From the NCBI GenBank assembly GCA_041392665.1, contig JAWKLQ010000032.1, positions 62,001 to 126,000 on the forward strand: a DNA stretch of 64,000 nucleotides, read 5' to 3'. Under the pieces are notes generated by a model. The model had not been told where the DNA came from and did no database searches. It was given only the letters and a program-made list of their open reading frames with translations. Each line of letters starts with the position of its first letter. Positions within the stretch are counted from its first letter, which is position 1. This document shows positions 33,291-43,342 of this stretch, in pieces. The stretch is from Flavilitoribacter sp020436695 (GTDB taxonomy: Bacteria > Bacteroidota > Bacteroidia > Chitinophagales > Saprospiraceae). A program made the translations under genes and the position numbers.

Positions 33291-36233
33291 ATGCGAATTT
33301 CTACCCTTTTCCTGTTCATTCTCTGCATTTCCAGTGTGCAAGTACAGGCCCAGATCCCGGCCAACCCCATCGGCTCCAACCCACTGCGGCTGAAGTGGGA
33401 ACAGATCAATACCGATAAAGTGCAGATCATCTTTCCGGAAGGCAATGAAACCGACGCCCAGCGGGCGGCCAATATCACCCACTATCTGTGGGATCATCAC
33501 AACGCCTCCATCGGAGATAAAATGAATAAGATCACCATTCTGATGCAGAATCAGCCCGTGGTGCCCAATGGCTTTGTGACGGTCGGACCTTTCCGATCAG
33601 AGTTCAATCTGATCGATCCACAGTTTAATATAAGTACCGACTGGATCGATCAACTCACCATTCATGAGTACCAGCATGTGAAGCAATTCGGCAACTCACG
33701 GCGTGGTCTTACTCAAGTAGCCCGTACCATTTTCGGATCCTGGGCCTGGGGTGGCTTTGCCGGCCTAGCCTTGCCCAGGTGGTTTTTCGAGGGAGATGCG
33801 GTGGTGCAGGAAACGGCCCTGACCCGCTCCGGCCGGGGGCGACTGCCCGCTTTTACCATGGAACAACGCTCTCTGATACTGGACGGCATCAACTACGGCT
33901 ACGAAAAAGCGGGAGCGGGCTCCATGCAGGATTTTGTGCCCGACTGGTACAGCCTGGGCTATTTCATGGTGGGATACGGCCGTACCAAATACGGAGAACG
34001 TTTATGGCGTGGTGTGGAAGAAGACGCGGTGCGCTACAAGGGGCTGTTCTTTCCCTTCAGCAAATCACTGAAAAAGCAAACCGGTCTGAATACAAAAGCG
34101 CTTTACCAGGAAATGTATTCTGACCTGACAGAACAATGGTCCGAGTCCGGGTCGCGGAGCACCGCAAATACCATACTTCCTGTCAACAGACAGTCCAAAA
34201 AAACGGTGACCCACTACTCCAATCCACGCTGGTTGAACAATGAAGATCTGGTCGTGGAAAAAAGGGGATATAACCTGCTGCCTATGTACTACCGGCTAAG
34301 TTCGAACGGAACGGAAGAAAAACTGACCCATTCGGGTATCCTCTTCTCTGCCCCGGAAACCACCCTCTCCGAAGGCGGGAACCGGCTGGTTTGGGCCGAG
34401 ATCGGTTTTGACATACGGCGGGCCAATCGCACTTTTTCCGTGATCAGAAGCTACAATCTGAATACGGATAAACGATATACACTCAGTCAGGCTTCCCGGT
34501 ATTTTTCACCTGCCATTACTCAGCAGGGCGACCGTATAGTAGCGGTTGAAATGCCGGAAAACGGTACCTGTCGGCTTGTCATCCTGGATGCGGCAAATGG
34601 AGCACTCATCCAGGAGATCCCTAATCCGGAAGCCTATTTTTTCCAATTGCCGCGCTGGACGCCCGACGGCAGCGCCATCATTGCTGTGGGGCAGAAGAAC
34701 GAAACACAGGCTCTTTTCGAGATCAGTCCCGCCAGCGGAAGCGTCACCGCTCTGACACCGGCTACATCCGATCAGGTCAGTCACCCCGATCCGGCGAACG
34801 ACTGGGTATACTTTGCGGCCGGATATACCGGTGTTAACCAGATCTATGCTGTATCCCGAACGGGAGGTGCTATCTATCAGATCACTGACGATCCGATCGG
34901 TGCCTTTCAGCCGGCCATTTCTCCCGACGGTACCATGCTGGCCTACAGTGCCTTTCGGACCAATGGCTTTGACGTTTTTAAGCTTCCTCTTGACCCTAAA
35001 AGTTGGAAAGTATTTTCCATTCCTGCACCTGCGGATCAACTACCCACCTATGCAGAAATACTCGCGCACCAGGAGGGAGGAACGATCATCAATAATCTTC
35101 CCAACGAAACCTTCCCGGTTAAAAAATTCAACAAACTCAGTGGGCTGATCAACTTTCACTCCTGGCTTCCCCAACTTGATCCACCGGAAGTGGGTGTCAG
35201 TATTCTTTCTGATAATAAATTGGGAACCCTCTCCATTGATGCCGGGGCCTATTATAATCTGAATGAAGATCAATGGAGTTTCAATAGCAACCTACGTTAC
35301 GCGGAGCTTTTCCCCGTGATCACCCTGGGTTATGGTCGCCTTAACCGCGCGGCACGCTTCCTGAATTACCAACCGGTTGGAGATTCTACCATCCGGGCAG
35401 CATCCTACGTGGAAGAATGGACAGAAGATAAAATTACCGCCGGGGTAGAAATACCACTCAATTTCACTAAAGGCAACGCTATACATCGCCTGGATCTAAT
35501 CACCCGCTTTGATCGTTTCCACGTCAATCCGATGGGCAATCTGGATAATCCCGATAAATACATCGACACCCTGATCAAAGTAACACCCCAGGATATTAGC
35601 GCTTTACAGGACCTCTTTCTGGATCCGCTGGCCGAAACGGACCTCAATGCGATCGATCTGCGGGTGCGCTGGCGATGGTATCGCCGGCAGGCATTACAGC
35701 ATATGGCACCACACTGGGGTTTTACTACCGATACCCGGTTTCGGGCATTACTGGGCGGAGGTCCCTTCACCGGCTACAATTTTGTAACCCGCGGTGATTT
35801 CTTTTTCCCGGGCTTTACCCGCAACCATGGCTTTTTCGTAAATCTCGGATACCAGCGAATGGATGAGCTGGATAACTATCGCTTTTCAAACTTCTTCATC
35901 TATCCGCGTGGGTATGGCGCTTTTTCGGCAAACGAGGCTGCCCGCCTCGGCCTGAACTATACCCTTCCGCTGGCCTATCCCGATCTGGCGATCGGCCCTC
36001 TGGCTTTTATCAAACGGATCAAGCTCAACGCATTTGCCGATTATGGCATACTGGAGTTTGACCAGGATCAGGTCTTTCGCTCCTATGGAGCCGAACTCCG
36101 TTTTGATGTACGCTTCCTACGCCTGCTGGAAGTTGATCTGGGGGTACGCTACAGTTATCTGCAAGACAGAGCCTATGCTCCGCATGGTCAGCAGCATCAG
36201 TTTGATTTTCTGTTGATCAGTATTTCGGAATAA
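33291..36233 (+). CDS. Gluzincin metalloprotease, TolB propeller and barrel fusion
   Basis: A 980-residue exported protein (signal peptide to about residue 20, ending VQVQAQ). Residues 40-310 form a zinc protease domain: HEYQH (H125, E126, H129) and the third ligand E168 in WFFEGDAVVQE, a gluzincin layout. Residues about 320-560 are WD/TolB-like blades (ISPDGTMLAYSAF, WTPDGSAIIAVG). Residues about 620-980 are alternating aromatic strands ending FDFLLISISE, a likely outer-membrane beta barrel. A protease domain in the periplasm tied to a barrel is inferred. The three domain calls rest on motifs seen by eye. Confidence 0.78.
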   Translation: MRISTLFLFILCISSVQVQAQIPANPIGSNPLRLKWEQINTDKVQIIFPEGNETDAQRAANITHYLWDHHNASIGDKMNKITILMQNQPVVPNGFVTVGPFRSEFNLIDPQFNISTDWIDQLTIHEYQHVKQFGNSRRGLTQVARTIFGSWAWGGFAGLALPRWFFEGDAVVQETALTRSGRGRLPAFTMEQRSLILDGINYGYEKAGAGSMQDFVPDWYSLGYFMVGYGRTKYGERLWRGVEEDAVRYKGLFFPFSKSLKKQTGLNTKALYQEMYSDLTEQWSESGSRSTANTILPVNRQSKKTVTHYSNPRWLNNEDLVVEKRGYNLLPMYYRLSSNGTEEKLTHSGILFSAPETTLSEGGNRLVWAEIGFDIRRANRTFSVIRSYNLNTDKRYTLSQASRYFSPAITQQGDRIVAVEMPENGTCRLVILDAANGALIQEIPNPEAYFFQLPRWTPDGSAIIAVGQKNETQALFEISPASGSVTALTPATSDQVSHPDPANDWVYFAAGYTGVNQIYAVSRTGGAIYQITDDPIGAFQPAISPDGTMLAYSAFRTNGFDVFKLPLDPKSWKVFSIPAPADQLPTYAEILAHQEGGTIINNLPNETFPVKKFNKLSGLINFHSWLPQLDPPEVGVSILSDNKLGTLSIDAGAYYNLNEDQWSFNSNLRYAELFPVITLGYGRLNRAARFLNYQPVGDSTIRAASYVEEWTEDKITAGVEIPLNFTKGNAIHRLDLITRFDRFHVNPMGNLDNPDKYIDTLIKVTPQDISALQDLFLDPLAETDLNAIDLRVRWRWYRRQALQHMAPHWGFTTDTRFRALLGGGPFTGYNFVTRGDFFFPGFTRNHGFFVNLGYQRMDELDNYRFSNFFIYPRGYGAFSANEAARLGLNYTLPLAYPDLAIGPLAFIKRIKLNAFADYGILEFDQDQVFRSYGAELRFDVRFLRLLEVDLGVRYSYLQDRAYAPHGQQHQFDFLLISISE

Positions 36234-36246
36234 TGGTTGGAGACAG

Positions 36247-36286
36247 TCGACAGTCGGCAGTCGGCAGTCGGCAGTCGGCAGTCGGT
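36247..36286 (+). repeat. Tandem CAGTCGG repeat
   Basis: Five consecutive copies of CAGTCGG (preceded by an imperfect one) lie just after the metalloprotease gene. The last two copies form one arm (AGTCGGCAGTCGGT, 36273-36286) of a perfect 14-base inverted repeat with 36394-36407. Confidence 0.7.
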
Positions 36287-36393
36287 TAAGCAAGCGCTAA
36301 AGAAGATAGAACTGCCCCGGATTAATGAATAATAAGGGCTTTGATCTTGTAAATTTGTTGACTTACTTCAATTTTGGCACCTACTCATTGTCT

Positions 36394-36407
36394 ACCGACT
36401 GCCGACT
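36394..36407 (-). repeat. Inverted partner of the CAGTCGG repeat
   Basis: ACCGACTGCCGACT is the exact reverse complement of 36273-36286, with 107 bases between. The pair brackets the gap between two convergent genes. Confidence 0.6.
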
Positions 36408-36412
36408 AAAAA

Positions 36413-37501
36413 TTATTCATTCGATAAAAACTGATTCGCTATCCTAAAAGGCAGATTATTCAGCTTGGCACTGCTCAGGTTAACCAAGGTGACTACCACA
36501 ATATCCTGATCCGGATACAGCAGCAAATAGCTGGTACCGCCGACCGAGCCGCCACTATGGCCAAACCACGGGCGGCCTTTATTATCTTCGCCGCTCCGCC
36601 AGCCAATGCCGTAATTGGTCTTTTTACCGCTATTGTCCACCTGACTGGTCGTGAACAGCTTCCAGGTTTCTTCGTTCAGAAAGCCCGGATGCAAATGAGC
36701 ATTCCCAAATCGGATCATATCTTCGGCGGTAGAAAGGAATCCGCCACCAGCCCACTTATAGCTGTTGTCGACGTAGGGAGAAAGATCGAGCATCGTGCCA
36801 TTCAGTTCATAGAATTTCACCCGCTCCTTTATAGGTTCATCCGCGTGGTCCGGAATGGTATGATTCAGCTTCAGGGGCTTAAAAACGGTATGTTCCATGT
36901 ATTTGAGAAAATGCTGTCCGGAGATGTTCTCCATGGCCGCACTGATCAGGTTCCAGCCGTAGCTGCTGTAGGCATATTTGCTGCCCGGCTCGTGCAACAG
37001 CGGATCGTTCTTAAAAATATCCAGCCCTTCCAGTACCGTTTCGTATTTTTTGTCATTCAGGAATTCATTGCCCTGATAATGCCGAATACCGGCCAGATGC
37101 CCGCCCAGTTGTCGCAGCGTGATCGGCCATTCTTTCTCCGGAAAAGACGGTACATACGTCTGAATTGGTGCATCCAGGTCTACTTTTCCCTCCTCGTATA
37201 ATTTAGCCAGTCCACTTGCCGTTAATGATTTAGATATGCTCCCTATACGGAAGAGATGTCTGGCCGGATCGACCGGAATTCGCTGGGCGATATCCGCGTA
37301 ACCAAATCCTTCCGACCACACCAATTCCCCTTTAACCGATACGGCCACTGCAATGCCCGGGAAGTGTTCATCCCGGCTGGTCTCCTGCACCAGTTTGCGG
37401 GCCTGTTCGATGGCGGTGCTGTAAGTAGAGGGCTGTTTGACCTTATTGCTTTTGCAGGACAGGCCCACCAGCAACACTAAAAGTAAGAATAGACGATTCA
37501 T
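36413..37501 (-). CDS. S12 family serine hydrolase, lipoprotein
   Basis: A 362-residue protein of the class C beta-lactamase/D-alanyl-D-alanine carboxypeptidase family. The lipobox Cys16 (VGLSC) suggests a lipid anchor. The catalytic S88-I-S-K91 sits in RIGSISKSLTASGL, the YxS element is Y178-S-S180 (KYAYSSYGWN), and the third motif is H315-S-G (WFGHSGGSVGG). Members include penicillin-recognising peptidases, esterases and peptide amidases, so the substrate is open. It is convergent with the metalloprotease gene and divergent from the phosphatase gene. Confidence 0.83.
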   Translation of the reverse strand: MNRLFLLLVLLVGLSCKSNKVKQPSTYSTAIEQARKLVQETSRDEHFPGIAVAVSVKGELVWSEGFGYADIAQRIPVDPARHLFRIGSISKSLTASGLAKLYEEGKVDLDAPIQTYVPSFPEKEWPITLRQLGGHLAGIRHYQGNEFLNDKKYETVLEGLDIFKNDPLLHEPGSKYAYSSYGWNLISAAMENISGQHFLKYMEHTVFKPLKLNHTIPDHADEPIKERVKFYELNGTMLDLSPYVDNSYKWAGGGFLSTAEDMIRFGNAHLHPGFLNEETWKLFTTSQVDNSGKKTNYGIGWRSGEDNKGRPWFGHSGGSVGGTSYLLLYPDQDIVVVTLVNLSSAKLNNLPFRIANQFLSNE

Positions 37502-37617
37502 GCTTTTATTGTTTGTTGAGTATATTTAGAACGGGAAAAATTAACAGAAGCTGCTCATTCCCGACAACAATTTTGCATATAAAATTCGGAAACATCGAAT
37601 AAAAAAGCTGTGAATAC

Positions 37618-39345
37618 ATGGATAAGAGAATCCAACATCCAAAATTGACAATACTGCTGTGCATCATCTTCCTCCTTTCCTGTGGGAGAAAAGCAGTACC
37701 GGCCCCTGCAAACTACGATGAACCTTTTGGTTTGGCCAACAAACAGATGGAATCTCCCCGATTAATCGTCTTCCTGTCGGTAGACCAGATGCGGGCATCC
37801 TACCTGGATCGCTTTTCCGAATTTTATACCGGTGGCCTGAAGCGGCTACGTGATCAGGGACTATTTTTTGATAATGCCCATCACGAACACGGCGTCACAT
37901 TGACTGCCGCCGGACACGCCACTCTCTCCACCGGCCGCTTCCCGATGCATCACGGCATCATTGCCAACGATTTTTTTAACCGGAAAACGCAGGAGATGGA
38001 ATATGCGGTGGATGATCCTAGCGTAAAAATAGTAGGTGTTGATCAGGCAGCTCCCAGCCATTCGCCGAACAACCTGAAAGTACCGGCTATCGGCGACTGG
38101 ATGAAAAAGGATAACCGCCAGAGTAAGGTATACGGAGTGGCGTTCAAGGATCGTTCTGCTATATTGATGGCCGGCCAGCACCCGGACCAGGCCTTCTGGT
38201 TCAATGATATCGCCAGCCGCTTCATCTCTTCTTCATACTACGGCAACCGCTATCCTCAGTGGGCCAATGAGATCGTCGGGCGCGTATTGATGAAAGACGA
38301 GATCGAACACGGCTGGTACAAAAAGCTGAAAGATGATTCGGCCTATGAACGCCTGGCCGGTCCGGATGATGTGATCTTCGAAAATGTACGTTTCCTTCCG
38401 GAATTTCCGCATACCAAAACCAGAATGGCGGGCTTCGTTCGCCCCGAAACCCGCGAACGGGAAATGTTGTGGACAACACCTTTTGGAGACGAACTGACCC
38501 TCCAGTTTGCCCGGCAACTGGTGATCCATAACCAACTCGGCGCCGATGAGATCCCCGATCTTCTGGCCATCAGTTGCTCAACGGCTGATGCTATTGGCCA
38601 TCACTTTGGCCCTGACAGTCAGGAGATCATGGATTACTATCTCCGACTGGACGACTATCTGGAGGAATTCTTCTCTTTCCTGGACGAGCGAGTAGGTCAG
38701 GATAACTATCTGGTAGTGTTGAGTGCCGACCACGGCGTTGTTACCATGCCTGAGTTGGCAGCCGCCAGAGGGGTGGATGCCAAGCGCATCACAGTAAATA
38801 AGTTCCGGGAGATCATGGAGCAGTTTGATAGGAATATGCAAAAAGAATTGGGCCTAAGCTCTTCCATCATCCACACCGCCAACTATACGGGGGTAAGCCT
38901 CAATTATGAAGAAGCAAAAGGCAATGGCATGAGTGAGGCGCAATTGCGGCAAAAGATCGCGGAGGGGCTGAAAAAAATGTATTTCGTAGAAGATGCTTTC
39001 ACCTACGAAGAATTGCAGACGCCCAATCCCAACCGTCCTTATCTCGAACTCTATCGTCGTTCCACTTATCCCGGCCGGGGGCACGACATCAAACTGCGCT
39101 ACAAAGAAAATTATCTCGTAGATTATGCTCCGGGCGGTTCCAGCCACGGTTCGCCTTATGACTATGACAACCACGTACCGGTCGTTTTCTACGGCTTCGG
39201 TATGCCGGCCCGCCGTGTTGACCGCAGGATCGCGACGGTGGACATTGCGCCTACACTGGCTGCACTAATGCGGTTGAGTGTGGGGCAGGATCAGTTTGAC
39301 GGCAGTGCGCTGGCGGAGGTGTTGGTGTCCCGGAATGATAATTAG
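37618..39345 (+). CDS. PafA-like alkaline phosphatase, lipoprotein
   Basis: A 575-residue member of the alkaline phosphatase superfamily, close to the secreted monoesterase PafA of Bacteroidota. A lipoprotein signal ends at Cys22 (FLLSC). The first metal Asp is in LSVDQMR (D56), the nucleophile is probably T96 in HGVTLTAAGHATLSTG, and SADHGV plus HHFGPDS supply further metal ligands. A predicted role is phosphate release from organic monoesters at the cell surface. The neighbours do not add evidence. The end lies 14 bases from the convergent porin gene. Confidence 0.86.
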   Translation: MDKRIQHPKLTILLCIIFLLSCGRKAVPAPANYDEPFGLANKQMESPRLIVFLSVDQMRASYLDRFSEFYTGGLKRLRDQGLFFDNAHHEHGVTLTAAGHATLSTGRFPMHHGIIANDFFNRKTQEMEYAVDDPSVKIVGVDQAAPSHSPNNLKVPAIGDWMKKDNRQSKVYGVAFKDRSAILMAGQHPDQAFWFNDIASRFISSSYYGNRYPQWANEIVGRVLMKDEIEHGWYKKLKDDSAYERLAGPDDVIFENVRFLPEFPHTKTRMAGFVRPETREREMLWTTPFGDELTLQFARQLVIHNQLGADEIPDLLAISCSTADAIGHHFGPDSQEIMDYYLRLDDYLEEFFSFLDERVGQDNYLVVLSADHGVVTMPELAAARGVDAKRITVNKFREIMEQFDRNMQKELGLSSSIIHTANYTGVSLNYEEAKGNGMSEAQLRQKIAEGLKKMYFVEDAFTYEELQTPNPNRPYLELYRRSTYPGRGHDIKLRYKENYLVDYAPGGSSHGSPYDYDNHVPVVFYGFGMPARRVDRRIATVDIAPTLAALMRLSVGQDQFDGSALAEVLVSRNDN

Positions 39346-39359
39346 CAGATGTCGCCAGT

Positions 39360-40622
39360 CTACCGGATCTTAGTCCGCACAAACCAAACATCCCGCAAAC
39401 TGATATTCAGGCCCAACTGATGCCGGGTTTCCAGCAGACTGGACGTTCCCCGCTGCATATAGGTGTAAGTCAGGTTCAGGTGGTTCCGGTATCGGTTGAA
39501 GGGCAGTCCGATCCCCAGGCTGGCCTGCCACTGTTTAGCCTGACGGCCATCCACTTCCAGATACGCATCCTGCACCCGAAAGCCGGCCCGTACCAGGGTT
39601 TGCTGGTAGTAGCCGTAGTATTTGTCGTAGTTCGGTATAAATTCCACGCCAACAGAAAAGGCCCGGGTATTATACAGGCTCAGGTCTTCATTCAGTCGGC
39701 CTTCCGACCAGGGTTGCACCGTGTAGTCTGCGGCCAGGTTCAGGCGTTCGGAAGCCTTGAAGGAGAAGCCTACTCCCAGTTTTTTCGGGATCCGAAAGGC
39801 TTCGTCCCAGATCGACACCTGCTCCAGCGTATCCTGCACCGCCAGTAATTGACTGGTTTTCTCGGAAGACAAATTGATCGGGTTTGCATAGATCAGTCCG
39901 AGTACCAGATTTTTCTTCCCCATCGGGATGCGGTACTGCAAACCGGCATCCCAGCCCACTCCTAACAGGTGATTTTCAGACTTTATCGTAAATCCGCTCA
40001 GGGAATTATCCGATAAGAAGGTCTGTGCGTCCTCAATGGTACCGAACAATAGATTCAGATTCCCTCCCACACTAAGGTGAGGCGTTATCTGCCAGGCATT
40101 GCCCCAGTAAATGCGATTGACGCCTCCCTTGCCCGTATAGACCATACTGTAATCACCGCCGGCACTGGGATTGTACCGTTCGTCAACGATATTGTAGCCC
40201 ACCTTGCTGTAGGCCTGTAGCCCAAGATTGCTGCTCCAGAGCCGGCTGATCCGGAACCATAAGTTGAAGTTAGTGAGACTACCGTCCGGTTGGTAAGGCG
40301 CACTTTCCTCTGCCCGGGTTTGCGTCATCCCGAAATTCAGGCCAAGATCAAAGATCATACTGATCGGCCTTTCAATGCTGGTGAGCGATGCCGGGTTCGT
40401 ATTATTCACAAAATAGGCATTGGCCATTCCGATACCGGTGCCGGAAAAAGCTTCCTGCAACCCAAAGCCGGTTGGCAACAGGTCGCCGATCCCAAAGGCA
40501 GAATAGGGCGAACCGCCGCTTCCTCCGTATATAGTAATATCTCCATTCTCCAGAGATACCTGAGCACTCAGGCCGGTTAGTATCCCCAGTGACAGGATGA
40601 TCGTAGTAATGATCTTTTGCAT
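39360..40622 (-). CDS. FadL/OmpP1-like outer-membrane beta-barrel protein
   Basis: A 420-residue protein starting at the ATG at 40622, where a signal peptide begins (MQKIITTIILSLGILTGLSAQ); the frame runs upstream to 40802 but without coding character. The N-terminal segment PYSAFGIGDLLPTGFGLQEAFSGTGIGMANAYFVNNTNPASL is a FadL/PorV-like opening, and the rest is beta strands ending in LGLNISLRDVWFVRTKIR. FadL relatives take up hydrophobic compounds and PorV acts in type IX secretion. Which applies here is open. It is divergent from the DUF4270 gene. Confidence 0.72.
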   Translation of the reverse strand: MQKIITTIILSLGILTGLSAQVSLENGDITIYGGSGGSPYSAFGIGDLLPTGFGLQEAFSGTGIGMANAYFVNNTNPASLTSIERPISMIFDLGLNFGMTQTRAEESAPYQPDGSLTNFNLWFRISRLWSSNLGLQAYSKVGYNIVDERYNPSAGGDYSMVYTGKGGVNRIYWGNAWQITPHLSVGGNLNLLFGTIEDAQTFLSDNSLSGFTIKSENHLLGVGWDAGLQYRIPMGKKNLVLGLIYANPINLSSEKTSQLLAVQDTLEQVSIWDEAFRIPKKLGVGFSFKASERLNLAADYTVQPWSEGRLNEDLSLYNTRAFSVGVEFIPNYDKYYGYYQQTLVRAGFRVQDAYLEVDGRQAKQWQASLGIGLPFNRYRNHLNLTYTYMQRGTSSLLETRHQLGLNISLRDVWFVRTKIR

Positions 40623-40898
40623 ATCCTCAAATTTTCGTAAAGCCCATTTATGATCTGTTGGTTTAAGGAGTCCTTCCTTCTTTTTTGCGTTTGTTTCCCC
40701 CATCAACCATTCAACCAATGTCATGTACAGGATCATGAACGGGATGAAAAATTCTACGAAGCAGGTTTTTTCGGTCGGATTGGAGAGAAAAAGGGTATTC
40801 ATTGAAAAAAATATGCCGTTAGTTGAATTATCCCGGGCTTACCCAACACCTGACCAACTCCCACTCTCCGGAGTCGATCCCTTAGCAAAAAACAACTA

Positions 40899-42224
40899 AT
40901 GAATTTAATTCCCGATTACGTCAAAAAATGGATCGTCCAGCTATCCGTCGGTATTACGCTGATCGTTAGCGCCTGTACCGATCCGTCCTTTGTGGGCACT
41001 GACCTTTTTACGGATGAGTCTTTTGAACTAGAGGTGATCGACACGGTAAGTCTTCGGGTATCCACCATACTCATTGACAGTATTGACACCTACAAACCGG
41101 ATCGTTTATTACTCGGCTTTCATAGGGATAAGCTGCTGGGGAAAGCCCTGGCAGCCCCTTTTTTTGAGGTCGGGCTGGATACATGGAATAATGGCCGGCC
41201 GGAAAAAAGCACCACGGCCTTTGATTCCCTCACACTGGTACTAACTTACGATGGCTATTCGGCTTTCGATACCAGCCTATGGCAAACGATATCAGTACAT
41301 CGCCTGCGCGAAGACATGGAAGTGATCGATGATTATTCGCTGTACAACAATAGCTCCTTCTCCTACCGGGAAATTTCCCTTGGAACACTACGTTTTCGGC
41401 CAAGGCCCGGTTCTGAAGGTGAAATTGAGATCCGCCTGTCCGACCAACTTGGACTGGATCTGTTTGAGAAGATCCGCGACGCAGATGCGATCATGGAAAG
41501 TGACGCGGAATTCAGATCCTATTTCAAAGGCCTGGTAGTTCTACCGGACACCACCCAGAATGCTGCCGTACTTGGCTTTGCAACCACGCCTCAATTACGG
41601 CTCTATTACCGGGATCTGACCGATCTGACCGCTGACCCCCTGACGATCACTTTCTCCTGTGATCCTTCCGGCGAGGACATTCTTTTTAACCGCATCCAGG
41701 GAGACCGGAGCGGAACCTTACTTTCGCCCCTGGCAAGCGGTCAATATACCCAACTCAATAGCCGCAATAGTGGCAATCTGGCAGGATTGCAGGGAGGCAC
41801 CGGGCTGCAGGCACGCATAGACCTCCCCTACATCCGCTCTTTGCTGGAATCGAGTCCGGATGCCCTGATTGCCGATGCGCAATTGAAGATCCGTCCTGTA
41901 CTGGATGACGCTTCGGAGCAATTCGAACTGCCCCAAACCCTTGAAGTATATTGGGTGGATGAGGATAATGCAGCTACTGCCCAGAACACCTATCCCGCCT
42001 ATCTGTATACGGACCCTGAATTCGGCCGGGATATTTATTACCTGATCGATATTCGGGACTTTGTAGAACTACAATTCAAAAGTGCAGAGAACACAGACAT
42101 GGGCCTTCTGCTCACCTTTCGTGAAGAAGCTTACGATGTTTCTATGGATAAGATCAAAATGGGCAATGACCAGCATGCTTCCGCCCCCATGGAACTACTG
42201 ATCACCTTGCTATCTCTAAAATAA
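40899..42224 (+). CDS. DUF4270 lipoprotein
   Basis: A 441-residue lipoprotein with a lipobox ending at Cys26 (LIVSACTDPSFVGTDLFTDESFE). The N-terminal CTDPSFVGTDL phrase and the following DTVSLRVST, PDRLLLGFHRD and STTAFDSLTLVLTYDGY strands match DUF4270, a Bacteroidota lipoprotein family of beta sandwiches without known function. It is first of two rightward genes with a Kelch lipoprotein 103 bases downstream, and divergent from a FadL-like barrel, so the three may form one outer-membrane complex. That link is inference. Confidence 0.8.
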   Translation: MNLIPDYVKKWIVQLSVGITLIVSACTDPSFVGTDLFTDESFELEVIDTVSLRVSTILIDSIDTYKPDRLLLGFHRDKLLGKALAAPFFEVGLDTWNNGRPEKSTTAFDSLTLVLTYDGYSAFDTSLWQTISVHRLREDMEVIDDYSLYNNSSFSYREISLGTLRFRPRPGSEGEIEIRLSDQLGLDLFEKIRDADAIMESDAEFRSYFKGLVVLPDTTQNAAVLGFATTPQLRLYYRDLTDLTADPLTITFSCDPSGEDILFNRIQGDRSGTLLSPLASGQYTQLNSRNSGNLAGLQGGTGLQARIDLPYIRSLLESSPDALIADAQLKIRPVLDDASEQFELPQTLEVYWVDEDNAATAQNTYPAYLYTDPEFGRDIYYLIDIRDFVELQFKSAENTDMGLLLTFREEAYDVSMDKIKMGNDQHASAPMELLITLLSLK

Positions 42225-42327
42225 TTTACCGGTGCGGAATATCTGGTAAACTCAACAAGCAAAACGGCCGAGTTGCTTACTACCAGTGTTTCCGGCAAAC
42301 TGGATCAAATCACTCAAAAAAATTTTT

Positions 42328-43323
42328 ATGAAAAATCTTTTATTCTTTTTAGCTATAGCCTGCGGCATAATACTGCTCCCTGCCTGCCAGGATGATGACG
42401 ATTCTGATCTGATCGGGAACTGGATCCGCCGGTCTGATTTCGAGGGAGTTCCACGGTCAAATGCCGTATCATTTACCATAGGTAATCTGGCCTTTGTGGG
42501 GCTTGGTTTTGATGGAGATGATGACCTGAAAGATTTCTGGCAATACGATCCGGAACAGGATTTCTGGACCCGCAAAGATACTTTTCCCGGGCTTGCCCGC
42601 CGGGCGGCAGTAGCCTTCGCTATTGACGGTAAAGGGTATGTGGGTACGGGCTACAATAGCGAACTGGACCAGGAACTGAAAGACTTCTGGGAGTTTGATC
42701 CCGACGCAGCGGCAGGGCAACAGTGGACGCAGATCAGCGATTTTCCCGGCACTGCCCGCTACAATGCGGTGGCTTTTGAGTTACAGGGACTTGGTTACGT
42801 CGGTACCGGCTTCGATAATAACTGGCTCAAGGATTTTTATGCCTACGATCCGGCTACACTGCAATGGACACAGATCGTAAGCCTGGGCGGCAGCAAGGTG
42901 CAGAACGGAATTGCCTTTACCATCGACGATAAGGCCTATGTGGGTACCGGTCAGAACAACGGAGCCTCCGTCTTTGAATTCTGGGAATACGATCCCGCCG
43001 CTACCAACTGGACCCGTAAACTTGATATCGATGAAGATGATGATTACACCATAGCCCGTCAGGGTGCCGTTGCCTTCACCCTAAATGGCATGGGCTACAT
43101 TACAACCGGAAATAACGGTTCCAATATCAGCACCGTTTGGGAATATCTGCCTACTCAGGACAGTTGGATGGAGCGAACGGAATTTGAAGGTACTTCCCGC
43201 CAGGATGCCGTCGGCTTTACAGTAAACGGTCGGTGCTTTGTTACTACCGGAAGGAACAGCAGCATCCGATTGGATGATCTTTGGGAATTCATTCCGACAG
43301 AGGCTTATAATGAGGACGATTAG
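42328..43323 (+). CDS. Kelch-repeat propeller lipoprotein
   Basis: A 331-residue protein from the ATG at 42328 with a lipoprotein signal (MKNLLFFLAIACGIILLPAC). Six Kelch-type blades follow, each with the pattern of R-x-x-A-V-x-F-x-(I/L)-x-G-x-x-Y-V-G-T-G then D(F/L)WE(Y/F)DP then W: examples are ARRAAVAFAIDGKGYVGTGY and ARYNAVAFELQGLGYVGTGF. Six blades make a closed beta propeller, often a binding platform. It follows the DUF4270 gene and probably shares its transcript. A strong hairpin comes 20 bases after its stop. Confidence 0.85.
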   Translation: MKNLLFFLAIACGIILLPACQDDDDSDLIGNWIRRSDFEGVPRSNAVSFTIGNLAFVGLGFDGDDDLKDFWQYDPEQDFWTRKDTFPGLARRAAVAFAIDGKGYVGTGYNSELDQELKDFWEFDPDAAAGQQWTQISDFPGTARYNAVAFELQGLGYVGTGFDNNWLKDFYAYDPATLQWTQIVSLGGSKVQNGIAFTIDDKAYVGTGQNNGASVFEFWEYDPAATNWTRKLDIDEDDDYTIARQGAVAFTLNGMGYITTGNNGSNISTVWEYLPTQDSWMERTEFEGTSRQDAVGFTVNGRCFVTTGRNSSIRLDDLWEFIPTEAYNEDD

Positions 43324-43342
43324 ATAGCAAAGTCATATGAGT

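Noticed and set aside
36247..36286. CRISPR array
   Set aside because: The seven-base units have no spacers and no Cas genes are near; it is a simple tandem repeat.
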